16,830 nt of DNA from positions 1 through 16,830 of the forward strand of contig PDQE01000015.1 of assembly GCA_002747735.1 (NCBI GenBank). Direction: 5' to 3'. Source of the DNA: Flavobacteriales bacterium. GTDB taxonomy: Bacteria; Bacteroidota; Bacteroidia; Flavobacteriales; Flavobacteriaceae. This document shows positions 1 through 6,819 of the stretch, piece after piece. Both the position numbers and the translations under genes were made by a program. The notes beneath the pieces are model-generated. The model was not told the origin of the DNA and did not search any database. It worked only from the letters and a program-made list of their open reading frames with translations. Numbering within the stretch: the first letter of the stretch is position 1; each line of letters opens with the position of its first letter.

Positions 1-1514
1 TGCAAGTGTTTGGCGTAAGCCTTATTGGTATATAAGGCCTCCATTACTTTTAAGGCATTTTGCAAATCTGTAATGGTTTCAAAAAGCGGAACTATGTCCA
101 CCGGTATCTGCTTTGGAAAGGCAAACAGCTTTAGCATGGCGTAAACCTGCATTACGTTTAAAACGGTTTGATTATTACTTATTATATAGCGGTTACAGGC
201 TTTTTCACCATTATTTTTCTGAATAGTTTTAATGGCTTTTATAGTGGCAATAGTTTTAAGGGTGTCATTATCATCTGTGTCAATAGAAATTTCTTCATCG
301 GGTAGGTTGCTTAAAATCTTTAGCTGATTGGCTTCATCTAAGTCGCTGTAATTATGAGCAAATATTGATAATCCTTTTTCGATTGTTTTTTTAACAATTT
401 CATTAAATACATTGTTGTGGAATCTACTGTCTTGCCTGATGTCTAATGAAGCAAAATGGTAACCGAAGAGTTGTATTTTGTTTAGTAAACTGTTAATGTC
501 ATTTAGGTAGAGCGATTGGTGCTCATTGCGAATAATTTCTTTAATTTCTAAAAGTTTGCTTTTTAATTCCGGTAAGGAAATGGTTTGTGAATTATCAGGA
601 TTTATAAAACCGGCATAAAGGTGTTCTTCCAGATAGGCAACTTTATCTTCTACGCCTCTAAAGGTGAGTTTTCGCTTTAGTTTTCTTATATCGCGATAAT
701 AATTTTTTAATACCGTTTCTTTTAGCCTGTTGGCCACTTTTACTGTAGTGTCTGCAGTAACAAAAGGATTTCCGTCTCTATCTCCTCCGGGCCAAAAACC
801 TACATTGATAATATCATTGTTTATAGGTGCATCCTCAAAAATGTTTTGTTGTATATAATCAAAAATTTCACCAAAAGAATAATAAAAGACATTCTCTAAA
901 TACCAGATAAGGCTTACAGCTTCATTGTAAGGAGTTGGTTTGCTGCGTTTTAAGAATGGTGTTTTGCCTAATTGTGCCAATAAGTTGGTAATGGTGGGCA
1001 AATCATTTACTTTAATGGCTTCGGTAAGGTCTGTGATAATTCCCAATACTGCACCTGGATAAAACTGTGTTGGATGAGCCGTTAATACAATGCGTACCTT
1101 AAAAGCCTCAAGGTATTTTTTTAACTCTTCTTTTTTATTAGTGTTTGCAGCGTTTTCTTTTAGATTTCGTACCGTACCTACACCGGCCATATTATTAACG
1201 GTGGTAAAAGCTGCATCTTCTATGGCATCAAAAAGAACAACCTGCCGTTCTATATATTGAATAAAACGAAAAAGGAGATTGAGTTGGCTGGTTTTATTTC
1301 TTCTGGCTTGGTATTTTTTAAAAAAAGTGTTTACAATGGTAGTAGGATCATCACCATCTGCATAGCCCTTTTTGCACGTCTCGTGAAAGAGTGGTAGCAA
1401 CGTACCCGTTTTTGTAATGGTATCAAATGGCAGGGTGGTAAAAATACTGTCATAAAGTTGATATTTAGATTGAACACTTTGTTTAAATCTAATCAATTTT
1501 GGTTGTAAAGACAT
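1..1514 (-). CDS. ppc: Phosphoenolpyruvate carboxylase, N-terminal part (cut by window edge)
   Basis: PEP carboxylase adds bicarbonate to PEP to form oxaloacetate, refilling the TCA cycle in the cytoplasm. 504 codons are visible from the ATG at 1514; the C-terminal third (including the expected FHGRGG-type loop) lies outside the window. Visible family motifs are VLTAHPTQ at about residues 143-150 with the catalytic His147, GGDRDGNPFVT at 243-253, and LDIRQDSRFH at 357-366. The first motif has Gln where the enterobacterial enzyme has Glu (TAHPTE); I believe TAHPTQ is usual for this phylum. The reading frame is open throughout. The ATG is the first in frame and sits 20 nt after a good TAnnTTTG element. 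The identification is secure from the motifs. Whether the rest of the gene is intact cannot be seen. Confidence 0.96.
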   Translation of the reverse strand, partial: MSLQPKLIRFKQSVQSKYQLYDSIFTTLPFDTITKTGTLLPLFHETCKKGYADGDDPTTIVNTFFKKYQARRNKTSQLNLLFRFIQYIERQVVLFDAIEDAAFTTVNNMAGVGTVRNLKENAANTNKKEELKKYLEAFKVRIVLTAHPTQFYPGAVLGIITDLTEAIKVNDLPTITNLLAQLGKTPFLKRSKPTPYNEAVSLIWYLENVFYYSFGEIFDYIQQNIFEDAPINNDIINVGFWPGGDRDGNPFVTADTTVKVANRLKETVLKNYYRDIRKLKRKLTFRGVEDKVAYLEEHLYAGFINPDNSQTISLPELKSKLLEIKEIIRNEHQSLYLNDINSLLNKIQLFGYHFASLDIRQDSRFHNNVFNEIVKKTIEKGLSIFAHNYSDLDEANQLKILSNLPDEEISIDTDDNDTLKTIATIKAIKTIQKNNGEKACNRYIISNNQTVLNVMQVYAMLKLFAFPKQIPVDIVPLFETITDLQNALKVMEALYTNKAYAKHL

Positions 1515-1534
1515 TTTTTTAAAATTTATTTGGG

Positions 1535-1567
1535 CAAAATTACTAAAGCCTGACAAAAAGCTGCCAA
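1535..1567 (-). promoter_or_regulatory. Predicted Bacteroidota-type promoter of ppc
   Basis: On the minus strand, TAATTTTG (1535-1542) matches the TAnnTTTG -7 consensus exactly. A TTGG (1564-1567) lies 21 nt upstream as a possible -33 element. The -7 box ends 20 nt before the ppc ATG, implying a short leader. The match is by eye only. Confidence 0.6.
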
Positions 1568-1606
1568 TTTCACACAAAATATTACAGATTATGTAATCTT
1601 TGTTTT

Positions 1607-1657
1607 ATCTTAACTTTTTATTTTTAGCCGAGGATGAGATAAAATTTATTCAGATGA
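1607..1657 (+). repeat. Copy 1 of a ~51-bp dispersed intergenic repeat
   Basis: This stretch aligns with 15763-15814 in the same orientation: 5 substitutions and one single-base gap over 52 columns. The shared core includes CTTTTTATTTTTA and ATGAGATAAAATTT. Copy 1 has lost most of the flanking inverted arms that are clear in copy 2 (AACTCATCT / AGATGAGTT). It lies between the divergent promoter side of ppc and the 3' end of the 47-residue protein gene. A plus-strand open frame running through it has no family resemblance, so I treat this as non-coding. Confidence 0.7.
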
Positions 1658-1716
1658 AGCATTTTTTAAAAAGTCATAGCATTGTTATGCATATAAAAAG
1701 CTCATCAAAAAAATAT

Positions 1717-1860
1717 TTAAGAATTATTATCCTTTTTGTCTATATCCTTTTTATCGCTTTTTCTGGGTGCCAGTTTATAAATTAAATACCCAAAACCTAT
1801 TACAAAGTGGAGTATGACCACTGCCATGATAAAGTAGTACCAAAAATCAGAATTGCCCAT
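1717..1860 (-). CDS. Small single-span membrane protein, 47 residues
   Basis: The protein begins MGNSDFWYYFIMAVVILHF and has one hydrophobic helix at about residues 7-28, followed by a charged, Lys/Asp-rich cytoplasmic-type tail (PRKSDKKDIDKKDNNS). The frame stays open further upstream, to a Met at 1956. I chose the ATG at 1860 because the extra 32 residues would run through the terminator-like hairpin at 1925-1952 and show no protein-like pattern, while the helix follows directly after this Met. The composition (aromatic N-terminus, one helix, acidic/basic tail) resembles short conserved hypothetical proteins of Flavobacteriaceae. No function is known to me. It stands alone, well separated from ppc and from the MutS-like gene. 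Confidence 0.65.
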   Translation of the reverse strand: MGNSDFWYYFIMAVVILHFVIGFGYLIYKLAPRKSDKKDIDKKDNNS

Positions 1861-1924
1861 TGGTGAAATTTTTAAATATTTTGCAAAGTTACCATTACAT
1901 TTTGTTTTATGGGCATTTTGTAAA

Positions 1925-1952
1925 TAAAAAAGGCCACCTGATTCCGGTAGCC
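1925..1952 (-). terminator. Rho-independent terminator hairpin
   Basis: On the minus strand GGCTACC (1946-1952) pairs with GGTGGCC (1932-1938), with one G-T wobble and a 7-nt loop, and is followed directly by TTTTTT (1926-1931). It could close a small RNA transcribed from about 2010, or a long leader/trailer from the MutS-like operon. Confidence 0.6.
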
Positions 1953-2010
1953 TCAACTCTTTCCTGCTCTTAGCTATTTTCCAACTCCGAGCTTGAGTTT
2001 TTATAGAACG
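1925..2010 (-). ncRNA. Candidate small RNA ending in a terminator
   Basis: Read on the minus strand, about 85 nt from AAAACTCAAGCTCGG to the T-run is much less AT-rich than its surroundings. It holds two hairpins: AACTC/GAGTT (1983-1999, 7-nt loop) and the terminal GGCTACC/GGTGGCC stem followed by six T. The upstream gene's stop codon is about 350 nt away, so a read-through terminator for that gene is less natural than a short independent transcript. I could not assign a family. Known Bacteroidota motifs such as Flavo-1 or 6S RNA were not recognised but cannot be excluded by eye. No strong promoter was found. Confidence 0.3.
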
Positions 2011-2064
2011 TAATTTTTTAATTTTTATTTTTATGTTGGCAAATTATTGTTCCGTAAAGCATAC

Positions 2065-2195
2065 AAACCTGAGTTCGATTAATATTGTGACCACAGCTTT
2101 CTCTATTTTTGATTAGAAATTTCATGAAATTTTCGAGTAATATCGAGATATTACGAGGAGATTTCGGGAAATTTATGGCAAAAAGAAGAAAGTCT
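2065..2195 (+). repeat. 131-bp repeat, copy A (inverted relative to copy B)
   Basis: Reverse-complement match to 13289-13419: 125 of 131 positions identical, no gaps, and all six differences transitions. Inside are three consecutive short palindromes: AAATTTCATGAAATTT (2117-2132, perfect), GTAATATC/GATATTAC with a 2-nt loop (2137-2154), and ATTTC/GAAAT with a 2-nt loop (2161-2172). The sequence also holds an open frame from ATG 2124 to TAA 2198 (24 residues, starting MKFSSNIEILRGDF and ending MAKRRKS). The plus-strand orientation of this copy is opposite to both neighbouring genes. Confidence 0.92.
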
Positions 2196-2243
2196 TAACA
2201 ACAAACGTATATAACACCTCATAAGATTAACCGAATTCAGGTT
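2066..2243 (+). mobile_element. Possible MITE-like unit with 17-bp terminal inverted repeats
   Basis: AACCTGAGTTCGATTAA (2066-2082) and TTAACCGAATTCAGGTT (2227-2243) are inverted copies matching at 15 of 17 positions. They enclose a 178-bp unit containing the 131-bp repeat. The left terminus is shared with copy B at 13402-13418; the right terminus is absent there. There is no transposase and I see no target-site duplication. This is an inference from the terminal symmetry alone. Confidence 0.35.
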
Positions 2244-2360
2244 ACGAAGCAGCTGTTAGCAAAGAGAACAGACTCAAATTTAGGTTGTAGAATATTATTA
2301 AAATGCAACAAATTGGTTTAGCTCTGGATGAATAATTCGGATTATTGAAATATACTTTTC

Positions 2361-4130
2361 TTAAACTATTTCCATTTTCTTTAATAAAAATGAGGCATTC
2401 ATGTTTTTACAAACACCTTTTTTTAGGCGGTAGTCAAAATGGAGTTCATCATCAATAATTTCGGCATCAAAATAGTAATTTTCTACCTCGGGGTGTGCTG
2501 CGGATATTTCACAGAGACTCAGGTCATGGGTAGCGATAATTCCCGAGGAATGTGTGCTGATTAATCGTTTTACAAACTTCATAGAACCCAAGGCTTTATC
2601 TGTACTGTTTGTGCCTTTGAGGATTTCGTCCAGAACGATAAAATAATTGTCTTTTTCTATACTTTTTACAATAAATTTAAGGCGTTTTAATTCCGCAAAG
2701 AAATACGATTCATTATCGGTTAGAGAATCCGAAGTTCGCATACTGGTGATTAATTTTATTGGCTTGTAAGTAAATTTTTCAGCACAAACAGGTAAACCTA
2801 AATTGGCCATTACAATTGCCAAAGAAACCGTTCGTAAAAAGGTGCTTTTTCCGGCCATATTGGCTCCTGTAATGATAAAGAATGAGTCCGATGTAATGGT
2901 AAAATCATTGTTTATTCTATTTGCTTCGGGTAAAAGCGGATGGCCAAATTGTTTGCTTTGGATAATATTTTCTCCGGTTGTTATACCCGGGAAGACATAA
3001 TCCGGATGGTTATAAGTAAAATTAGCCATACTGTTATAAGCATCAAAAAAAGCGATAACCCTAAACCATGCCGCAGCATTTTGGCCATATTTTTTAATCC
3101 ATTTCTCTACCCTGTTTGCCTGATGTAAATCTCTTAAAAATAAGGCATTGCCTATAAGTCCGATGATTAAATTATTTCGTTGGTCAAACGCATCCAGAAT
3201 TTTAGAAAACTTTCTAAAAATTCCGGAAGCTTTCTCGCTATCTGTTTTAATCTTTTGTTGTTGTTGTTTTAATAAATCGGTAGAAAATGCTGCTTGCTCT
3301 ATTTGGTTTAATAGTTTGTAATATTGGTTAAAAGTAGCTTTAGCATTTCCGGCATTTTCATATAGCCTGTTAATCTTTTTTAAATAAACACCTGTTGTGC
3401 CCAATCCTATAAAAATCCAAAAAATAAGATATACGGCAGAAATAATATTGGCTATGATAAGGGCAATAATTAATAAAGATAAGACGGAAAAAATAATTGG
3501 CAATAGTTTGGCGGTTTTAGCCAGTTCTGTTTTGTGGTTTTTAATAAAATTCAAGACAACTTGTTTGTCTTCTTTTACATTGGCCAATTGAGCTATAGCC
3601 GTAAAATCTTGCCGCCATTCCGGTAATAGGGAGAGTTCTTTTATAGCTTTTTGTTTGGATGGTATATTCTCAATATCGTATTGTGTTAATAATTTGGCCA
3701 GATTATCTTTGCCCGATGTGGTAGCCGTCCTGTTTAGATATTGAAAAAACGATCCGGTGCCAAACAAATCTATATCATAGCTATAATCGTGATGCGGGTT
3801 TTTATAGCTATCTCCGTTGGGCAAATGAAAATATTTTCCGTTTAGGGCTTCTATTTCCGTTTCATTTATGGAAATCATGGCACGGGCATAGTCCCTTTTG
3901 TAAACCAATTTTTGATGCCGTACCAGTAGGAATAAAAATAGTGCTACCAGCACTACACTAATTGGTATTAAAACAATGAGATTTGAATAGAAAAAATAAA
4001 TAGCCAGAACCAATCCCGTAAAAGTGAGCAACCTTAAGGTGCCGGAAAGGGTTAGCTGTTTTTTATATTGCTGTAAATTGCGATTAAATATGTCTTTTCT
4101 ATACTTGTAAAAATCAGCAGGTGCTTGCAT
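2361..4130 (-). CDS. MutS-family ATPase domain protein with predicted membrane segments
   Basis: 589 residues. The C-terminal third is a MutS-type ABC ATPase: Walker A TGANMAGKST (421-430), a signature-like segment SLTDNESYFFAELKRLK (469-485), Walker B FIVLDEILKGTNSTD (497-511) and an H-loop ATHD (533-536). The MutS mismatch-recognition and connector domains are missing. Instead there are two strongly hydrophobic stretches at about 32-70 and 209-249, each long enough for two helices, and a helical Gln/Lys-rich linker (about 255-310) reminiscent of a MutS lever/clamp. Such MutS-related ATPases are common in Bacteroidota, but their role is unknown; a classical mismatch-repair job is unlikely without domain I. 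The start overlaps the 3' end of the DUF1835 gene by 17 nt, so the two are probably translated together. This should not be annotated as mutS. Confidence 0.85.
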   Translation of the reverse strand: MQAPADFYKYRKDIFNRNLQQYKKQLTLSGTLRLLTFTGLVLAIYFFYSNLIVLIPISVVLVALFLFLLVRHQKLVYKRDYARAMISINETEIEALNGKYFHLPNGDSYKNPHHDYSYDIDLFGTGSFFQYLNRTATTSGKDNLAKLLTQYDIENIPSKQKAIKELSLLPEWRQDFTAIAQLANVKEDKQVVLNFIKNHKTELAKTAKLLPIIFSVLSLLIIALIIANIISAVYLIFWIFIGLGTTGVYLKKINRLYENAGNAKATFNQYYKLLNQIEQAAFSTDLLKQQQQKIKTDSEKASGIFRKFSKILDAFDQRNNLIIGLIGNALFLRDLHQANRVEKWIKKYGQNAAAWFRVIAFFDAYNSMANFTYNHPDYVFPGITTGENIIQSKQFGHPLLPEANRINNDFTITSDSFFIITGANMAGKSTFLRTVSLAIVMANLGLPVCAEKFTYKPIKLITSMRTSDSLTDNESYFFAELKRLKFIVKSIEKDNYFIVLDEILKGTNSTDKALGSMKFVKRLISTHSSGIIATHDLSLCEISAAHPEVENYYFDAEIIDDELHFDYRLKKGVCKNMNASFLLKKMEIV

Positions 4131-4968
4131 TTAATATTGATTTTCCTTTTTCGTTGAGTTCAAATTTATAATCTTTTATTTCATAATACGCAGACAAGTT
4201 ATCCAGATGCATTTCGTACTGTAAATCACCAAAGCCATAAACTGTTTTTTTACTCTGCCAGATGAGTAAATTTTTTATAATTTCTATTCGTTTAAGATTG
4301 TTGTTTTTAATAATTTGAAGAATTTTGGTGTCTATTTGATTAAGTTTGCCCTTTTTATTGAAGCGAAGCAAATGTTGTGAAATAGCCAGATTTAGGTAGT
4401 TGAACTTCTCGTTTTTACTAAAATCAAATCTTTTAATCTGCTTTATATCGTTTTCTACCAGAGTTTGCCAGCACCAATCTGCATACATTAAATCTGTTTT
4501 TGTTAAAGTGACTCTTTTTTTGAGTAGCTTTTTAAAGTCTTTGGGGTGTATAAGGCTAAGCGGAGTAAGCCCTGTGTAGCCTGTTACATGTCCCGTACAG
4601 ATTAAATGGTAATTTACTTTTGGGGTAAAATTTCGCAATAAATAAGAACAGGCCGCCAATAAATTAAATTGACAAAACAAATTGTATTCAAACCACAATA
4701 CCACATCTTGATAAGCGGATACGTTTTTAAATTTTTCTAATTCATCAATAACCTTCTTTTTATAATCTTTTTTGTCTGTAATGTTTTGTTCTTCTAAAAA
4801 AGCAATTCTGGTATCCCAAAACTTTTTACTCCCCACCTTTTTTTCTAATGGGCCCATGGCCAGCATTTCACGCCATATAACTACATCACCGCTAATATTC
4901 CCTTTTTTTATTCCGTAAAGGGTGCTGTTACCGTTTAAAATATGTAGCATTTTATCTTTTGAGTTCAT
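4114..4968 (-). CDS. DUF1835 domain-containing protein
   Basis: 284 residues from the first ATG. The N-terminal half matches the DUF1835 pattern: MLHILNGNS at residues 7-15 followed by VVIWREMLAMGP (29-40), then a segment with YQDVVLWFEYNLFCQFNLL (about 86-104). The C-terminal half, rich in Lys and Asn, has no domain I recognise. Function is unknown for the family. Two starts are possible: ATG 4968, overlapping the upstream gene by 17 nt, or ATG 4950, which begins right after that gene's stop and gives the usual MLHI start of the family. I list the longer form but consider the shorter one about equally likely. The gene sits between the MobA-like and MutS-like genes with overlaps on both sides, which points to one operon. 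Confidence 0.8.
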   Translation of the reverse strand: MNSKDKMLHILNGNSTLYGIKKGNISGDVVIWREMLAMGPLEKKVGSKKFWDTRIAFLEEQNITDKKDYKKKVIDELEKFKNVSAYQDVVLWFEYNLFCQFNLLAACSYLLRNFTPKVNYHLICTGHVTGYTGLTPLSLIHPKDFKKLLKKRVTLTKTDLMYADWCWQTLVENDIKQIKRFDFSKNEKFNYLNLAISQHLLRFNKKGKLNQIDTKILQIIKNNNLKRIEIIKNLLIWQSKKTVYGFGDLQYEMHLDNLSAYYEIKDYKFELNEKGKSILNASTC

Positions 4969-6067
4969 CTAAGGCATTTTTAAAGTCTTCGGGGGTGTTT
5001 ATATTTTGAATTACGGCATCTTCTACTTCCACTATTTCCACGGGATTATTTATGAGTACCTTTACGGGGCAAGAATACCCTTGCGATAAGTAACTGAGCA
5101 GCAAGGGGTAGGCTTTGGGTTCGTAAATTGTGATAAGTGGCTCTGCAAAAGGTTTAGATTTACCTTTTAGGGCAGTAGCTATTTTTTTAGGATTTCTGTT
5201 GGTTAATAGTTTCTTAATCAATTCGCTATTCACAAAAGGTAAATCTGTAGCCATCACCAGCCAGGCTTTATTTGGGTCTTTTCTAAAGGCTGAACAAATA
5301 GCCCCAAAGGGGCCTAAATTTTTAAAAGTATCGGGTATTATTTTAGAATTTTCCTCATGGTTATCTTCTGAGACAGAAATATAAGTATCCAGTAAATTTT
5401 CTTTTAATAAATTAACGGTATAGTCTAGTTGAGACGTGCCGTGGTAATTTAGCTGTGTTTTGTCTCTACCCATTCTGGTGCTTTTACCTCCGGCAAGTAC
5501 CAGTCCCTTTATGGGTGCTATTTTAGCTTTTATTAAATTGTGGATATGGGTACTAATTTTATCCAATTCTTCAATATGGTATGCTTTAATGTTTTTTATA
5601 TGCGGAAATTTCTTTTTCAAAAAAGAAAAATAATTTGGCGACTCATCCACATAAACTACAAACTGAATGCTATTAAGCCTATCCAACCTTTTTTTTAACG
5701 GAGTGGCTTTGTTTTCATCTAAAATAAGGATTTGTTTTTCTGCCGTAAAGTGATTGCCGTTTACCAATACTAAATCGTAATTAGAAAACTGTATGCTGTT
5801 ATTGTACGGATTAAAAAAATGGGGCTTTTTTACTTCCAAAACACCATCTTTATACATGGTAAAGCTATCGTATGGCAGATTTTGGTTTATAGCACTATGC
5901 GATGCATCTATATAAGCAATCTTTGCTTTTTTTAGCAGATGTGCACTTATTTTATTTGCCAATGCCGCAATTTGTTTACAATTGGTGCCTAAAATGGCAA
6001 TTTCATTAGAGGCAAATTGTCCGTTTTCTCGCTTAGTTAATAGGGTGTGTTTATTATATGCTTCCAT
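4952..6067 (-). CDS. MobA-like nucleotidyltransferase with an N-terminal MobB-like region
   Basis: 371 residues in two parts. Residues about 186-371 are a MobA-type GT-A nucleotidyltransferase: LAGGKSTRMGRDK (191-203) is the NTP-binding signature, LGPFGAI (251-257) and the metal-binding Asp in MATDLPF (272-278) follow. Known relatives attach GMP to molybdopterin (MobA) or CMP (MocA). Residues about 20-180 look like a Rossmann/P-loop domain resembling MobB (EIAILGTNC, then KIAYIDASH), but the P-loop position reads GTNCKQIA and lacks the GKT/S core, so nucleotide binding there is doubtful. No other molybdenum-cofactor gene is in the window, so the substrate is uncertain and I give no symbol. 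It is the first gene of the mob/DUF1835/MutS-like group, 104 nt downstream of the regulator gene. Confidence 0.8.
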   Translation of the reverse strand: MEAYNKHTLLTKRENGQFASNEIAILGTNCKQIAALANKISAHLLKKAKIAYIDASHSAINQNLPYDSFTMYKDGVLEVKKPHFFNPYNNSIQFSNYDLVLVNGNHFTAEKQILILDENKATPLKKRLDRLNSIQFVVYVDESPNYFSFLKKKFPHIKNIKAYHIEELDKISTHIHNLIKAKIAPIKGLVLAGGKSTRMGRDKTQLNYHGTSQLDYTVNLLKENLLDTYISVSEDNHEENSKIIPDTFKNLGPFGAICSAFRKDPNKAWLVMATDLPFVNSELIKKLLTNRNPKKIATALKGKSKPFAEPLITIYEPKAYPLLLSYLSQGYSCPVKVLINNPVEIVEVEDAVIQNINTPEDFKNALDELKR

Positions 6068-6171
6068 TAAAATTATAAGGTCGATTAAAATCTGTATCGC
6101 AATAAGGGATAACTATCGTCTTTTTTACGGCTTGAACCGTTTTTTAGGAAATAGAAAAAGTCAAGATAAGT

Positions 6172-6819
6172 TCAATATTCCAAAACTTCTATTTTGTTTC
6201 TGTTTAATTTAATTTTTTTCTCATTCTCTAATTGTTTTAGGAGCCTGGAAACCACTACCCTGGAAGTATTTATGTCCAACGCAATTTCTTTATGTGTGGT
6301 CTCCAACACCGGCGAACGCGTTATCTGGACTTTATCTACCAAATATTTATACAGGCGTTTGTCCATTTTTAAAAATGCCAGTGTATCTATGGTTTCTATC
6401 ATCTCATCAAAGCGAGTGTGGTAGCTGTCCATAACAAAATCACGCCAAGATTTGTATTTTACCAGCCATTCTTCCAGTTTTTCTATGGGAATAAGAATAA
6501 TTTCTGCATCTGTTTCCGCTATCGCCCTTACCTTACTTTTTTTACTTTGTAAACCACTACCAAAGGTAGCCGTACAGGTATCGCCCATTTCTAAAAAATA
6601 AATGGCAATTTCATCGCCGTTTGCCGCTTCGTGGCTTATTTTTATGGCTCCGTGTAAGATAAGAGGTATAGCTTTAAAACTTTCGCCAATATCTAATAAA
6701 ATAGTGTCTTTTTTTATCATTTTATATTGGCTTACCTTTACTATTTCGTCAATTAATTCCGGTTCAAAAACCACATGATAATAATTGTGGAGTTTTGTTC
6801 TTAAAGTTGTTTTGTCCAT
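6172..6819 (-). CDS. Crp/Fnr-family transcriptional regulator
   Basis: 215 residues, the usual length. Residues about 15-120 form the cyclic-nucleotide-binding-like beta-roll (ILLDIGESFKAIPLILHGAIKI, then EMGDTC); 125-160 is the dimer helix; 173-196 is the winged-helix DNA-reading element (ETTHKEIALDINTSRVVVSR). The phosphate-binding cassette does not carry the Arg-Ser pair of E. coli Crp, and there is no N-terminal Cys cluster as in Fnr, so the signal is unknown. The ATG follows the kdtA stop with no gap (TAAATG), implying translational coupling to kdtA. It might control the downstream mob-like genes, separated by 104 nt, but I see no clear palindromic operator. Confidence 0.9.
   Translation of the reverse strand: MDKTTLRTKLHNYYHVVFEPELIDEIVKVSQYKMIKKDTILLDIGESFKAIPLILHGAIKISHEAANGDEIAIYFLEMGDTCTATFGSGLQSKKSKVRAIAETDAEIILIPIEKLEEWLVKYKSWRDFVMDSYHTRFDEMIETIDTLAFLKMDKRLYKYLVDKVQITRSPVLETTHKEIALDINTSRVVVSRLLKQLENEKKIKLNRNKIEVLEY

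Larger units (their letters stand above)
1861..2360. other. 500-bp gene-free region
   Basis: No credible protein gene is visible. From left to right it holds a minus-strand terminator hairpin (1925-1952), a second small hairpin (1983-1999), an A/T-only tract at about 2011-2034, copy A of the 131-bp inverted duplication (2065-2195) inside a possible terminal-repeat-bounded unit (2066-2243), and about 115 bp up to the MutS-like stop codon in which I see only a weak 6-bp hairpin near 2331-2346. Confidence 0.7.

Noticed and set aside
1600..1785. Plus-strand open frame of 61 codons beginning MFYLNFLFL
   Set aside because: Its first part is repeat copy 1 and its end is antisense to the 47-residue protein gene; no family resemblance or start signal.
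1861..1956. N-terminal extension of the 47-residue protein to ATG 1956
   Set aside because: It would translate the terminator hairpin, and the extra residues look random; the ATG at 1860 precedes the membrane helix directly.
2300..2336. Tiny plus-strand frame MQQIGLALDE before the MutS-like 3' end
   Set aside because: Ten codons, no ribosome-binding signal, and no second copy in the window.
5130..5384. Plus-strand open frame inside the MobA-like gene
   Set aside because: Antisense shadow of a well-supported coding region, with no motifs of its own.
6116..6150. ACGG-CTTGAA-CCGT with T-runs on both sides, as a terminator or, on the minus strand, a tRNA T-arm remnant (GGTTCAAGCC)
   Set aside because: The stem is only 4 bp. 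The T-run favours the plus strand, where no gene ends, and no other tRNA parts (acceptor, anticodon arm) surround it.
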